NCBI GenBank assembly: GCA_002368155.1
Contig: AP018182.1
Coordinates: 157,469-221,468 of the forward strand
DNA: 64,000 bases
Reading direction: 5' to 3'
Source of the DNA: Nostoc carneum NIES-2107
Lineage (GTDB): Bacteria; Cyanobacteriota; Cyanobacteriia; Cyanobacteriales; Nostocaceae
Shown: one piece after another, positions 24,739 to 35,204 of the stretch
How positions within the stretch are numbered: position 1 is the stretch's first letter
How the letters are laid out: the number at the start of each line of letters is the position of its first letter
The notes under the pieces: model-generated
What the model was told of the DNA's origin: nothing
What the model saw: the letters and a program-made list of their open reading frames with translations, nothing else
Databases searched by the model: none
Translations under genes and position numbers: made by a program

Positions 24739-26409
24739 ATGTCTAACTCTCTGCGTTCTCAAACACCTACAGCTATTGGTTGTGTTTCTGGCACATTACT
24801 GAGCCTGCTGTTATTAACAAGTCCTACAGTTGTTCTGGCTCATGGCGGACATGGAAATGAATTTCAAGGAGGAAGTGAAGCCACTTCAACTAATAATTCT
24901 ATTCAAGTTGATGCCGACACAGCCAAACGGCTAGGGATTAAAGTCGAGCCAGTTCAACGTCAAAGGTTAGCCATTGGCATTAAAACTACTGGGCAAATCG
25001 AAACTCTTCCCAGCCAAAAAGTAGAAGTAACTACTCCAATACAGGGGGCGAAAGTAGTTGAATTGTTGGTAGAACCTGGTGCATCAGTCAAAAAAGGTCA
25101 GCCTGTTGCTGTTGTTACCAGCCCAGATTTAGTGACATTGCGCGTAGAATCTCAGGATAAATTAGCACAAGGTCAAGCTGATTTAAAGCAGGCAGAAGCC
25201 GACTTGAGACTAGCTCAACAAAATTATCAAAGATATCAACAAATAGCCGACTCGGAAATTGCCCAAGCACAAAGTCAAGTTGACTTTGCTCAAGAGAAGT
25301 ACAACAAAGACAAGCAGTTAGCTGATGCAGGCGCTTTACCCCGTCGCAATGCCTTGGAATCTCAAACTCAGTTAGCGCAAGCGCAAGCCGAACTCACTAA
25401 AGCCAAAAGCCGCCGGGATGTTATCGGAGCCGAAAATCAACTCAAACGCGCTCAAGCATCAGTCGAGCTAGCAAAGTCAAATATTAATCGTAGTAATACT
25501 AATTATCAAACTCGACTTACTCAACTGGGAAATCTTCCCAATGCTAAAGGACTAGTGACAGTGACCGCACCTATCTCCGGTAAGGTTGCTGATAGAGAAG
25601 TTACTATTGGCCAAACTTTTAATGATGCGGGTGGCAAATTAATGACGATTGTCAACGACAGTCGGCTTTTTGCTACAGCTAACATATATGAAAAAGATTT
25701 AAGCAAGGTAAGAACTGGCCAGAGAATTAGTTTAAAAGTTGCTAGTATGCCAGATCGTACATTCTCTGGGCGAATTTCTCGAATTGGTACAGCTGTAGAA
25801 GGAGAAACAAGAGTTGTACCAGTTCAAGCAGAAGTAAATAATTCAAGCGGACAACTCAAACCAGGAATGTTCGCGGAGCTAGAAGTCTTAACAGACCAAA
25901 CGTCCTCTGCTACTTTAGCTATTCCTACCTCAGCAGTGGTTGAGGCGAATGGTAAAAAAGTTGTGTATCTGCAAAATGGTAATGCTTTCCAATCTGCTGA
26001 AGTTACATTAGGGCAAACCTCCACAGATATGGTTGAGGTTAAGAGTGGCTTATTCGAGGGGGATATGATTGTCACTCAGCGTGCACCGCAACTTTATGCA
26101 CAATCATTGCGGGGTGATACTAAGACAACAGCAGACGAACATACACAAGCTCCATCCCAGACAACAGAGGTGAAAACATCTACCTTACCAGTACCGTTGT
26201 GGTTGCTAGTAGTGGGTGGAGGAGCTGCAATAGCTGTTGTAGCTTTCATGGCAGGTCGTCGCAGCAAGCCTCAACTGGTTGGAGTAACGTCAGAACTTGC
26301 CTACAACGTACCAGAAAATTCTGCCAATGATTCGATAAACCTAGATGATAACCATCGTGCGCCTGAAGATTCAAAGGTCATAATCATCACTAAAAATACT
26401 CAACAATAA
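24739..26409 (+). CDS. RND efflux periplasmic adaptor (membrane fusion protein, CopB/CusB-like)
   Basis: Adaptors bridge the inner-membrane pump to an outer-membrane channel. The 556-residue protein has a signal peptide ending VVLAHG, a lipoyl-like half (VEVTTPIQGAKVVELLVEPG), a long coiled-coil hairpin (about residues 135-255, AQADLKQAEADLRLAQQNY), the second lipoyl half (VTAPISGKV), beta-barrel and membrane-proximal domains. Unusually, a C-terminal transmembrane helix (about residues 485-505, LWLLVVGGGAAIAVVAFMAG) is followed by a cytoplasmic tail. The pump gene follows after two bases, so the two are co-translated. The neighbouring copper genes suggest Cu export. Confidence 0.85.
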   Translation: MSNSLRSQTPTAIGCVSGTLLSLLLLTSPTVVLAHGGHGNEFQGGSEATSTNNSIQVDADTAKRLGIKVEPVQRQRLAIGIKTTGQIETLPSQKVEVTTPIQGAKVVELLVEPGASVKKGQPVAVVTSPDLVTLRVESQDKLAQGQADLKQAEADLRLAQQNYQRYQQIADSEIAQAQSQVDFAQEKYNKDKQLADAGALPRRNALESQTQLAQAQAELTKAKSRRDVIGAENQLKRAQASVELAKSNINRSNTNYQTRLTQLGNLPNAKGLVTVTAPISGKVADREVTIGQTFNDAGGKLMTIVNDSRLFATANIYEKDLSKVRTGQRISLKVASMPDRTFSGRISRIGTAVEGETRVVPVQAEVNNSSGQLKPGMFAELEVLTDQTSSATLAIPTSAVVEANGKKVVYLQNGNAFQSAEVTLGQTSTDMVEVKSGLFEGDMIVTQRAPQLYAQSLRGDTKTTADEHTQAPSQTTEVKTSTLPVPLWLLVVGGGAAIAVVAFMAGRRSKPQLVGVTSELAYNVPENSANDSINLDDNHRAPEDSKVIIITKNTQQ

Positions 26410-26411
26410 AG

Positions 26412-29400
26412 ATGCTCAGTGCAATTATTAAATGGGCGATCGCTCGCCGTTGGTTAGTTATCCTGGGTACAATTATCCTGACAATTTGGATATTTCGGAC
26501 GATTATCCAAATGCCTTTGGATGTTTTCCCTAGCTTTGCACCGCCCCAAGTCGAAATCCAAACTGAAGCACCAGGACTCGCCCCTGAAGAATTAGAATCC
26601 CTGGTAACTTTACCAATTGAAAGTGCAATTAACGGTACTCCTGGAGTTACAGCAGTACGCTCATCTTCAGCGGCGGGAATTTCTGTTGTCAAAGTCATTT
26701 TTGACTGGAACACTGATATTTATCAAGCTCGCCAGTTGGTGACAGAGCGATTACAACAAGCTCAAAGTAAGCTGCCATCAGGGGTAGAAACTCCGCAAAT
26801 TTCTCCTACAAGCTCTCCTATCGGCACTGTATTACAATATGCCTTCACCTCCCAAAGCACTCCATTAATGGAAGTGCGGCGAATTGTTGATTGGCAAGTG
26901 ACAAATCGTCTGTTAGCTGTGCCTGGTGTCAGTCAAGTTGTGGCGTATGGTGGCGATGTTCGCCAATATCAAGTATTAGTCGATCCAGCGAAACTCAGAG
27001 CCTTTAATGTCACTTTAGAAGATGTAGAACAAGCTGCCTCTGCTGCTAATATTAATGCTCCTGGTGGCTATTTAATTACTCCTGACCGAGAAAAGTTAAT
27101 TCGAGGGATTGGAAGAATTGAATCTATTGAAGAATTACAGCAATCAGTAATTACTGCTCGCAATGGTACGCCTGTCAAAATTTCTGATGTAGCTGATGTG
27201 CAAATTGGTGCAGCTATTAAACGGGGTGATGGTAGTTTTAACGGACAAAAGGCAATTATTGTGATGATTAATAAACAGCCTCAAGCCGATACTCCTACTG
27301 TGACTCGTGCTATAGAGCAGGCAATGTCAGAGATTCAAGCAGGATTGCCCAAAGATATCAAAGTTACACCTACTTTTCGTCAAGAAAACTATATTGATTC
27401 TTCTATTGAAAATGTTCGAGAAGCTTTAATTGAAGGCAGTATCATTGTTGCTTTAATTCTGATTCCTTTTTTAATGAATTGGCGGAATCTAGCTATTTGT
27501 TTGACTGCCCTTCCTTTATCTTTATTATTAGGAGTGCTACTACTAAATTGGCTTGGGCAAGGTTTAAATACCATGACCTTGGGAGGGTTAGCAGTAGCAA
27601 TTGGTTCAGCGGTTGATGATGCGATTGTAGATGCTGAAAACGTCTATCGGAATCTGCGAGAAAATAAATATTCTCCCAACCCTCGCCCGGTTTTAGATGT
27701 TGTATTTGACGGTTGTCAAGAGGTACGTGATTCGGTATTTGGAGCTACCATCATTACCATAGTTGTGTTCTCGCCAGTATTTGCTTTGGCTGGTGTAGAA
27801 GGTAGCATTTTTATCCCTATGGGATTAGGGTATATGGCAGCAGTGATCGCCTCAAGTATCACGGCATTGACTATAACTCCAGCTTTATGTGCTATCTTGC
27901 TGCCTTATGGTCGCTTGCCAGAGACAGAACCTTGGGTGGCGAGATTTTTTAAGGGGCTGTATCGTCCTCTACTAACATTTTCTCTGCGGCGTTCTGGAAT
28001 TATTATAGGTGCTGCGATCGCTAGTTTGGTGGCTGCGACTGTAATTGTTCCCTCCTTCGGCAGAATATTTTTACCAGAGTTTCAAGAGCAAACTTTGGTG
28101 AATACACTCACTCTTTATCCTGGGGTTTCTCTGGAAGCTACTAATGCAGCTGGTGAAACACTCCAGCACGCACTTAAGGGAGACTCTAGATTTCCCTACG
28201 TGCAATTGCGTTCTGGACGTGCGCCGGGAGATGGAGACGCAGCCGGAGTGAATTTGGCACATTTGGATATTGAGTTAAGCGAAGCAGGGATGAAAGACAG
28301 GGAAGGGACAATTGAAAAATTACGCCAAGAATTCGCTAAATTACCAGGGGTAGCACCAAACATTGGTGGTTTTATTTCCCACCGCATGGATGAGGTGTTG
28401 TCTGGAGTTAGGAGTGCGATCGCTGTCAAAATTTTCGGTTCTGATTTAGAACAACTCCGTATCATTGGGCAACAAGTTGATAATGTAATGAAAACCGTGA
28501 ATGGGATTGTAGATTTACAGCTAGAACCCCAAATACCGATCGAACAAATACAAATTAAGTTCAACCGAATAGCTGCTTCACGATATGGTTTGACAGTAGG
28601 CAAACTTTCAGAAATTATTGAAACTGCTCTTAATGGACGAGTAGTATCTCAAGTTTTAGAGAAACAACAAACTTTTGATTTAGCTGTGTGGTTAAAGCCA
28701 GATGCACGACAAAACTTAGATACAATTCGCAATTTATTAATTGATACTCCTGACGGTCAAAAAATTCCTTTGGCACAGGTTGCTGCAATTGAAAATGGCA
28801 CTGGGCCTAATACTATAAATAGAGAAAATGTATCCCGTTTGATTGTTGTTTCTGCAAATGCTAATGGCAGAGATTTACGCTCTATCGTTAATGAGATTCA
28901 AACTAAAGTTAAACAGCAAGTTCAGATACCTGCTGGTTATTATATTCAATATGCAGGGCAATTTGAGGCGGAAGAAAGAGCAACTCAAAATATCTTAATT
29001 TCGAGTGCTATAGCTTTTGTAGCCATTACAGTCATCATGTATCTGTCAGTGAAATCTATTCCTTATACTGCCATGATTATGATTAATTTGCCTTTAGCAT
29101 TAGTAGGAGGAGTATTTTCAGTAGCTTTGACAGGTGGAGTTTTATCTATTGCTTCTTTAGTTGGTTTTGTGACTTTATTTGGAGTTGCTACCCGCAATGG
29201 TTTGTTACTTGTAGATAATTACAATACCAAGTTTGCTGAAGGTATCCCACTGAAAGAAGTTTTGATTAGAGGGTCAATGGAACGCCTAAATGCAATTTTG
29301 ATGACAGCTTTTACCTCTGCTTTAGGATTAGCACCGTTAGTAATTGAGAGTGGACCCGGAAAAGAAATCTTACAACCACTTTCGATAGTGGTGTTAGGTG

Positions 29401-29537
29401 GTTTATTTACTTCTACGGCATTAACTCTAGTCGTTCTACCAGCTTTATATGCTAAGTTTGGTAAGTTCTTATTGCCTAAACGTACTATCTCAGTTGTAGA
29501 GGATGTCAAAGTACCAAAAGCAGTTTTTGAGCAATGA
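26412..29537 (+). CDS. Heavy-metal RND pump (CusA/CzcA type), copy 1
   Basis: A 1,041-residue proton-driven pump that expels metal ions from the periplasm. It has twelve membrane segments in two halves and two large periplasmic loops. Visible family motifs are MPLDVFPSFAPPQVEIQTEA near residue 37, the duplicated substrate-domain region and the fourth-helix motif GGLAVAIGSAVDDAIVDAEN (about residues 393-412) with the acidic residues of the proton relay. Length matches the HME-RND class. It starts two bases after the adaptor. No outer-membrane channel gene is present in the window. Confidence 0.9.
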   Translation: MLSAIIKWAIARRWLVILGTIILTIWIFRTIIQMPLDVFPSFAPPQVEIQTEAPGLAPEELESLVTLPIESAINGTPGVTAVRSSSAAGISVVKVIFDWNTDIYQARQLVTERLQQAQSKLPSGVETPQISPTSSPIGTVLQYAFTSQSTPLMEVRRIVDWQVTNRLLAVPGVSQVVAYGGDVRQYQVLVDPAKLRAFNVTLEDVEQAASAANINAPGGYLITPDREKLIRGIGRIESIEELQQSVITARNGTPVKISDVADVQIGAAIKRGDGSFNGQKAIIVMINKQPQADTPTVTRAIEQAMSEIQAGLPKDIKVTPTFRQENYIDSSIENVREALIEGSIIVALILIPFLMNWRNLAICLTALPLSLLLGVLLLNWLGQGLNTMTLGGLAVAIGSAVDDAIVDAENVYRNLRENKYSPNPRPVLDVVFDGCQEVRDSVFGATIITIVVFSPVFALAGVEGSIFIPMGLGYMAAVIASSITALTITPALCAILLPYGRLPETEPWVARFFKGLYRPLLTFSLRRSGIIIGAAIASLVAATVIVPSFGRIFLPEFQEQTLVNTLTLYPGVSLEATNAAGETLQHALKGDSRFPYVQLRSGRAPGDGDAAGVNLAHLDIELSEAGMKDREGTIEKLRQEFAKLPGVAPNIGGFISHRMDEVLSGVRSAIAVKIFGSDLEQLRIIGQQVDNVMKTVNGIVDLQLEPQIPIEQIQIKFNRIAASRYGLTVGKLSEIIETALNGRVVSQVLEKQQTFDLAVWLKPDARQNLDTIRNLLIDTPDGQKIPLAQVAAIENGTGPNTINRENVSRLIVVSANANGRDLRSIVNEIQTKVKQQVQIPAGYYIQYAGQFEAEERATQNILISSAIAFVAITVIMYLSVKSIPYTAMIMINLPLALVGGVFSVALTGGVLSIASLVGFVTLFGVATRNGLLLVDNYNTKFAEGIPLKEVLIRGSMERLNAILMTAFTSALGLAPLVIESGPGKEILQPLSIVVLGGLFTSTALTLVVLPALYAKFGKFLLPKRTISVVEDVKVPKAVFEQ

Positions 29538-29684
29538 TAAATATCATAGTAATTTTATCTTTTAGAATCCTTGATGAAACGTCTAAATATAATTGTTAAC
29601 CTTGAGTAACTTTTGAGTAATCTTGATGCTTTCAGTACAAAAGGTGTTAATAATCAGGTTAATGAGGAGTTCCATATATTTACT

Positions 29685-30311
29685 ATGAGCGAAACCAAAG
29701 TTCGCCAGCAGTATGACAAGCTAGCAGCAATATATGACCAACGCTGGAATAGTTATGTTGCAAATACGCTTTCATTTCTAAAAGACTGGGCGCAAATATC
29801 TCCATCAACAACTGTGCTGGATGTTGCCTGTGGAACAGGTGAATTTGAACGGTTATTGTTAACTGAGAACCCAACGCAACGCATAACTGGAGTAGACATT
29901 TCAGAGAAGATGCTGCTTGTAGCTCAAAAAAAACTTCAAGCGTATCCTCATGTCTCGTTTCACACTGCTAGCGCATCGACTTTGCCATTTGAAAATGATA
30001 GTTTCGATGTAGTTATATCTGCCAATTCGTTCCATTATTTTGATGACCCAACTGCTGCATTAGTAGAGATGAAACGTGTATTGAAACCTGACGGTAAAGT
30101 AATTATTTTGGATTGGTGCAAAGATTATTTATTGTGCCGCCTTTGCGATTTTATATTAAAGTTGGTTGATCCTGCTTATAAGCAGTGTTATTCCCAATTT
30201 GAATTTCACAATTTACTCAAATATGCACAGTTTGATATTGAGCGAACGACAAAATTTAATTTTGGTGTTGTCTGGGGAATAATGGTTGCTACAGTAACAC
30301 CACAACTATGA
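29685..30311 (+). CDS. Class I SAM-dependent methyltransferase
   Basis: The ATG at 29685 (MSETKVRQQYDKLAAIYDQR) is preferred to a TTG at 29613, because family similarity begins here. The 208-residue protein has motif I VLDVACGTGEF, the acidic end of strand two (GVDISEKML), and the motif II/III region DSFDVVISANSFHYF. The substrate is unknown. It lacks the conserved cysteines expected of ArsM, so arsenic methylation is unlikely. It lies between two RND pump genes on the same strand, 147 bases after the first, suggesting co-expression. Confidence 0.8.
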   Translation: MSETKVRQQYDKLAAIYDQRWNSYVANTLSFLKDWAQISPSTTVLDVACGTGEFERLLLTENPTQRITGVDISEKMLLVAQKKLQAYPHVSFHTASASTLPFENDSFDVVISANSFHYFDDPTAALVEMKRVLKPDGKVIILDWCKDYLLCRLCDFILKLVDPAYKQCYSQFEFHNLLKYAQFDIERTTKFNFGVVWGIMVATVTPQL

Positions 30312-30588
30312 ATAAAAAATACTAATTTTCTTCCATAAAATAGCATTATAGCAACTTTTTTAAAGTAATCTTTAATGGTTTTTTTAAAGTTTACCCCTCT
30401 GAAAATGAGTAAGATAATAAATTTAAATACTCAAATTTATTTGGATTTTACTAAATAGGTAACTAAATTTTATTTAAAAGCAGCATGAATTTTCTCCTTG
30501 TGCAGCTTCATAATAAAGTTCTTAAGCCTTGATGACAGTGAGTATGAGCAAATCGCTGCTACACTGCGCCACAAATATTCAACCGTGA

Positions 30589-30628
30589 TTTCATCCTGAT
30601 TTCATCTTGATTTGAGACATTAGATATA
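30589..30628 (+). promoter_or_regulatory. TTTCATC-box promoter e
   Basis: TTTCATC at 30589 and 30600, a degenerate third copy at 30611, and TGAGACATTAGATA at 30613. Upstream of the second RND pump, giving it its own promoter. Confidence 0.65.
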
Positions 30629-30711
30629 CAGTGCCAAACTGTCAAAACTACAGGTTATCCCAGATGGATTTACTGTATCGTCAAGCAAAAAACCCTTGAG
30701 TGGTCTCAAAA

Positions 30712-33700
30712 ATGCTCAATTCCATTGTTAAATGGTCGATCGCACAAAGGTGGCTAATCGTTATAGCCTCGATAATAATTAGTCTGTGGGGATTGCGCGT
30801 CATCACGCAAATGCCCCTGGATGTATTTCCTGCCTTTGCTCCACCGCAAGTAGAAATTCAAGTGGAAGCTTCTGGTTTAGCACCAGAAGAAATCGAGTCT
30901 TTGGTAACTCGCCCGATTGAGAGCGCAATTAATGGCACACCTGGATTGGAATCTCTTCGCTCTTCATCTGCTATCGGGATTTCTGCCATTAAAACTGTTT
31001 TTAGCTGGGATACTGATATATATCGTGCCCGTCAACTGGTCACAGAGCGATTACAAGGAGTGAAACTACCACAGGGGGTTGAGCAGCCGGAAATCTTGCC
31101 TGTTAATTCGCCCTTGGGATGGGCCGTTAAATACGCTTTCTCCCCCCAAAGCACCGACCTGATGGAAGTATGGCGTATTGCCAACTGGGATGTGAAAAAT
31201 CGCTTACTAGCTGTCCCAGGGGTAAGTAACGTATTTCTCTACGGAGGCGATGAGCGGCAGTATCAAGTTTTGGTTGATGTAGACAAGCTCAAAGCGTACA
31301 ATGTATCCTTGCCCGAAGTCACTCAAGCAGTACAGAATGCTAACGTCAACGTACCAGGGGGATTTTTAATTACTCCTGACCAAGAAACCCTAATTCGCGG
31401 AATTGGGCGGATTGAGTCCATTGATAAGCTTAAACGTTCGGTTATCAAGGCGACTAAAGGGACACCCGTATTACTGGAACAGGTAGCAGAGGTGAAAATT
31501 GGCCCAGGGCTAAGACGAGGAGATGGGCTATTCCAGGGTAAACGAGCAGTGATTTTAACTGTTTCCAAGCAACCTGCGGCAGATACTCCCACCGTAGTCA
31601 AGGCTGTAGAGGCAGCAATGGAAGAGATTAAGCCAGGGCTACCGCAGGATGTTAAGGTAACTAAAACCTTTGACCAAGATTTATTCATTGAAGCTTCGAT
31701 CAAAAACGTTGAGGAAGCCCTGCGTGATGGCATCATTATAGTTTCAGTAATCCTGATTATCTTCCTAATGAACTGGCGCACGGTAATTATTAGTCTGAGT
31801 GCGCTGCCTCTGTCATTACTGTTGGGGATGATTATTCTGAGCTGGACTGGACAGGGTATCAACACAATGACCTTGGGTGGATTAGTAGTTGCAATTGGTT
31901 CAGTGGTAGATGATGCGATCGTTGATATGGAAAACGTCTACCGTCGCTTGAGGGAAAATCAAATAGCAGGTAACCCGAAAAATCCTTTACAAGTTGTGTT
32001 TGACGGCTCAGTAGAAGTGCGTGTTAGTGTTCTTTTTTCTACAGTTATTATTGCCGTAGTCTTTGCACCAATTTTCGTCTTGTCTGGGGTCGAAGGTCGC
32101 ATTTTCACGCCGATGGGAATGGCATATTTACTATCGATTCTTGCTTCTACCTTGGTTGCATTGACACTAACTCCAGCATTATGTGCCTTACTACTGGCAA
32201 ATCGCCGTTTACCAAGTACAGAAACTTGGCTAGAGCGTAAAGCACATCAACTTTATCGTCCAGCACTGAAGTTCTCAATTCGCTACCCCAGGATGAGTTT
32301 AGGAATTGCCCTTGCAGGCTTAATCGCATCAATGATTATCTTACCTGGGTTAGGAAAAGTCTTCTTGCCAGAGTTTCAAGACCGCTCTTTGGTCAATTCG
32401 ATGGTGCTTTTACCTGGGGAATCCTTAGATGCAACTGACCAAGCAGCTTTAGCGGTAATGGATTCATTGAAAAACGATCGCCGCTTCGATTTTATTGCAT
32501 TGCGGTCTGGCTTTGCTCAAGGAGATCCGGAAGTGGCAGGGGTCAACTTTGGTGAGTTGGATGTGCAGATTAGTGAAGTAGGCGCGAAAAATCGGGACAA
32601 GACTGTAGAGGCACTCCGCAAAGAGTTTGAAAAACTTCCCGGTGTCGCAACTAATATTGGTGGATTTATCTCACACCGCATAGATGATATTCTCTCAGGC
32701 GTGAGAAGTGCGATCGCTGTCAAAATTTACGGCCCCGAACTCGAACAACTCCGCATCCTTGGGAAACAAGTACAATCCGCCATGAATAGTATTCCCGGCA
32801 TTGTAGATCTGCAACTAGAACCCCAAGTCCCGATTAAACAAATTCAAATTCAATTTGACCGCGATGCAGCAGCTCGTTATGGGCTAACTGTGGGGGAACT
32901 AGCAGAAACAATTGAGACTGGATTGAATGGCAAAGCAGTTTCCCAAGTCTTAGAGAAACAACAAACATTTAATCTGGTTGTCTGGTTGCAAGAACGCTAT
33001 CGTAATAATTTGGACGTAATTGGTAATTTGTTGGTAGATACACCTAATGGGCAGAAAGTCCCTTTATCTCAAGTTGCCAAAGTTGAGTATGGCACAGGGC
33101 CAAGTACTATTAATCGTGAAAACGTTTCTCGGCTGATTGTAGTTTCTGCCAATGTTGCTGGACGGGATTTGGGTTCTGTAATTAAAGATGTACGCGATCG
33201 CATTAAACAAATTCAACTTCCCGGAGGCTATTACATCCAATTTGGCGGTCAGTTTCAAGCACAGGAACAAGCAACGCAGACATTAATTATTGCAGGTGCG
33301 GTTGCGATCGCGGTGATTTCTGTACTGATTTACTTTGCAGTTAAGTCCATTCCTGCCACAGTCATGATTATGATTAACTTGCCACTGGCATTAATTGGCG
33401 GTGTCATCTCTGTAGCCTTGAGTGGTGGGATTATTTCCGTTGCCTCTATGGTTGGTTTTATTACTCTATTTGGTGTAGCTACTCGTAATGGATTATTGTT
33501 AGTGGATAACTATAATAATCGCCTAGCAGAAGGGATACCACTAAAACAAGTAATTGTTGACGGTTCGATGGAAAGATTAGTAGCAATTCTCCTGACAGCA
33601 CTTTCATCAGCACTAGGTATGGTTCCCTTAGTAATTGGTTCTGGTGCAGGAAAGGAAATCTTGCAACCTTTGGCAGTTGTAGTGTTAGGCGGCTTATTTA

Positions 33701-33822
33701 CCTCTACTGCTTTAACACTCTTAGTTTTACCAGCCTTATATTCGTTATTTGGGAGATTATTGGTTCCAAAAAAGAATACACAAATATATGATATTAAAGT
33801 TAATCACGAGTCAATTGTATGA
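30712..33822 (+). CDS. Heavy-metal RND pump (CusA/CzcA type), copy 2
   Basis: Closely related to the first pump along its whole length (LNSIVKWSIAQRW, MPLDVFPAFAPPQVEI, GGLVVAIGSVVDDAIVDMEN) and also complete at 1,036 residues. The ATG at 30712 matches the start of copy 1; a GTG at 30700 would add four residues. No adaptor gene accompanies it, so it probably uses the adaptor encoded at 24739 or one elsewhere. Divergence between the copies is too large for a recent duplication. It has its own box-type promoter. Confidence 0.9.
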   Translation: MLNSIVKWSIAQRWLIVIASIIISLWGLRVITQMPLDVFPAFAPPQVEIQVEASGLAPEEIESLVTRPIESAINGTPGLESLRSSSAIGISAIKTVFSWDTDIYRARQLVTERLQGVKLPQGVEQPEILPVNSPLGWAVKYAFSPQSTDLMEVWRIANWDVKNRLLAVPGVSNVFLYGGDERQYQVLVDVDKLKAYNVSLPEVTQAVQNANVNVPGGFLITPDQETLIRGIGRIESIDKLKRSVIKATKGTPVLLEQVAEVKIGPGLRRGDGLFQGKRAVILTVSKQPAADTPTVVKAVEAAMEEIKPGLPQDVKVTKTFDQDLFIEASIKNVEEALRDGIIIVSVILIIFLMNWRTVIISLSALPLSLLLGMIILSWTGQGINTMTLGGLVVAIGSVVDDAIVDMENVYRRLRENQIAGNPKNPLQVVFDGSVEVRVSVLFSTVIIAVVFAPIFVLSGVEGRIFTPMGMAYLLSILASTLVALTLTPALCALLLANRRLPSTETWLERKAHQLYRPALKFSIRYPRMSLGIALAGLIASMIILPGLGKVFLPEFQDRSLVNSMVLLPGESLDATDQAALAVMDSLKNDRRFDFIALRSGFAQGDPEVAGVNFGELDVQISEVGAKNRDKTVEALRKEFEKLPGVATNIGGFISHRIDDILSGVRSAIAVKIYGPELEQLRILGKQVQSAMNSIPGIVDLQLEPQVPIKQIQIQFDRDAAARYGLTVGELAETIETGLNGKAVSQVLEKQQTFNLVVWLQERYRNNLDVIGNLLVDTPNGQKVPLSQVAKVEYGTGPSTINRENVSRLIVVSANVAGRDLGSVIKDVRDRIKQIQLPGGYYIQFGGQFQAQEQATQTLIIAGAVAIAVISVLIYFAVKSIPATVMIMINLPLALIGGVISVALSGGIISVASMVGFITLFGVATRNGLLLVDNYNNRLAEGIPLKQVIVDGSMERLVAILLTALSSALGMVPLVIGSGAGKEILQPLAVVVLGGLFTSTALTLLVLPALYSLFGRLLVPKKNTQIYDIKVNHESIV

Positions 33823-33988
33823 AAAACTTTACTTTTTCTATTTTGGTCCGGTCGATAAACTTTCAGTAAAGGAGGTAGATTAAAGTTATTTATAAATAAA
33901 ATACGAAAAGCTTAAAATTTCCCAAAGACTGGATTGCCAGATAAATCTTCTCTTAATTATCAACACATTTTAGATGAGGAATAAACCA

Positions 33989-34480
33989 ATGAAATCACTT
34001 AAATCTAGCTTGATTATTCTTGGAAGTGTGGGACTACTATTTTTAGGAGCTTGCAGTAACGAAAATCAAGCAGCTAATACAGAAAATAGTCCAGCTGCTT
34101 CGACCTCAAGCGCCCAAAATCCATCCGTTTCAGCTTCACCTACTAAAACAGATAGCGAGCATGGTGCATCTCATGGAGGTCAGGTCGTAGAGACAGGAAG
34201 TTATCACCTAGAATTTGTTCCTGAGAAAGAAACGAGCGCAACTCACATGGATTTATACGTACTAAAAGGTGACAATCACCAAACAGTACCTGATGCAAAA
34301 GTAACGGCTCAAGTTCAGCTACCTGATGGAAAACAAAAGACAGTTCCTCTCACTTATGATGCTAATGATAAACACTATACGGCTGTGCTACCTGAAAAAG
34401 CATCTGGTCAGTATCAAGTGAAAATTACAGCAGATGTTAAAGGCGAAAAAGCAAATGGGCGTTTTAACTTTAATCGTTAA
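33989..34480 (+). CDS. Periplasmic lipoprotein downstream of the RND pump
   Basis: The start at 33989 (MKSLKSSLIIL) has GAGGA nine bases upstream; an ATG at 33974 is too close to that site. The lipobox is LFLGACSN (Cys near residue 22). A Ser/Ala/Thr-rich linker is followed by a beta-rich domain starting EHGASHGGQVVETGSYHLE, with histidines that could bind metal. It resembles YtkA-like or CopC-like small proteins that accompany cyanobacterial copper RND operons. Role inferred: periplasmic copper handling with the pump. Confidence 0.7.
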   Translation: MKSLKSSLIILGSVGLLFLGACSNENQAANTENSPAASTSSAQNPSVSASPTKTDSEHGASHGGQVVETGSYHLEFVPEKETSATHMDLYVLKGDNHQTVPDAKVTAQVQLPDGKQKTVPLTYDANDKHYTAVLPEKASGQYQVKITADVKGEKANGRFNFNR

Positions 34481-34625
34481 TTCATGCTTTTAGCAAAGTT
34501 TTGACACAATACAATATCTTGCTAGAGGTGGGTACAGCACTGCCGTACTGCTGTGCTAGTTACCTACTGCTGCACAACTTTATTCTTATGCAGCTTCTGT
34601 TGCCTGTTGCAAGACAACCAAAATA

Positions 34626-35180
34626 TTATGTGCCTAAATCTTGGCATAATTGTTCTGGTAATTGTTTGACGATTCTTTGAAAAGGAACAAAATCATTCAA
34701 CCCATGTGACAGAATCAGACTACCTTGAATAGCGATCGCAGCATCTTCGCCTCGTTGCTTGGCTAGTGTTTCATCCAATCCTGCTGCTATTAGAACTTCT
34801 GCGATCGCATCAATCCAAGTATGCAATAAAGTTTGCAATTTGGTATGAAAGACATCGCGTGCCGATCCCATCAACAAAATAGCAAACAGACAGGGTTGTT
34901 TTCCCCCTTCATAAAGTTTACTAATGTGGTCAGACATTTTCTGGAACCGCGTCAAGGCATCTCCCTCGATGCGGAGGTCTTGCAGAATATTTTGCTCTAG
35001 CCATTGTTCGAGGTAACTCAATACAGCATTTACCATCTCATCCTTGCCACCCGGAAAATGATGGTAGAGACTGGCTTTACCAAGTCCTGTTGCCTCAGAA
35101 ATCTTGGATAGGGTGGTTCCGTCATAGCCGTACTGCCGAAACAGTTGCAGCAGAAATGGAATGTAAGTTTCTTTTGGCAT
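34626..35180 (-). CDS. TetR-family repressor
   Basis: The start MPKETYIPFLLQLFRQ (35180) is chosen because the TetR helix-turn-helix fold begins there; upstream codons to 35267 overlap the operator. The DNA-binding motif is YGYDGTTLSKISEATGLGKASLYHHF (about residues 17-42), and the ligand domain has MGSARDVFHTKLQ. It is divergent from the hydrolase gene, with two operator-like palindromes between. The likely ligand is a small organic compound acted on by the hydrolase. Confidence 0.85.
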   Translation of the reverse strand: MPKETYIPFLLQLFRQYGYDGTTLSKISEATGLGKASLYHHFPGGKDEMVNAVLSYLEQWLEQNILQDLRIEGDALTRFQKMSDHISKLYEGGKQPCLFAILLMGSARDVFHTKLQTLLHTWIDAIAEVLIAAGLDETLAKQRGEDAAIAIQGSLILSHGLNDFVPFQRIVKQLPEQLCQDLGT

Positions 35181-35204
35181 GGAAAGCAATTTTAACTTTA
35201 TTGG

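Noticed and set aside
29613..29684. N-terminal extension of the methyltransferase from a TTG
   Set aside because: The extension has no family similarity and the ATG at 29685 gives a normal methyltransferase start.
29685..30311. Methyltransferase as arsenite methyltransferase ArsM
   Set aside because: The conserved cysteine set of ArsM is not present and no ars genes lie nearby.
34481..34625. Possible small RNA between the lipoprotein and tetR genes
   Set aside because: Only short weak repeats of CTGCTG-like words were seen, with no promoter or terminator pair.
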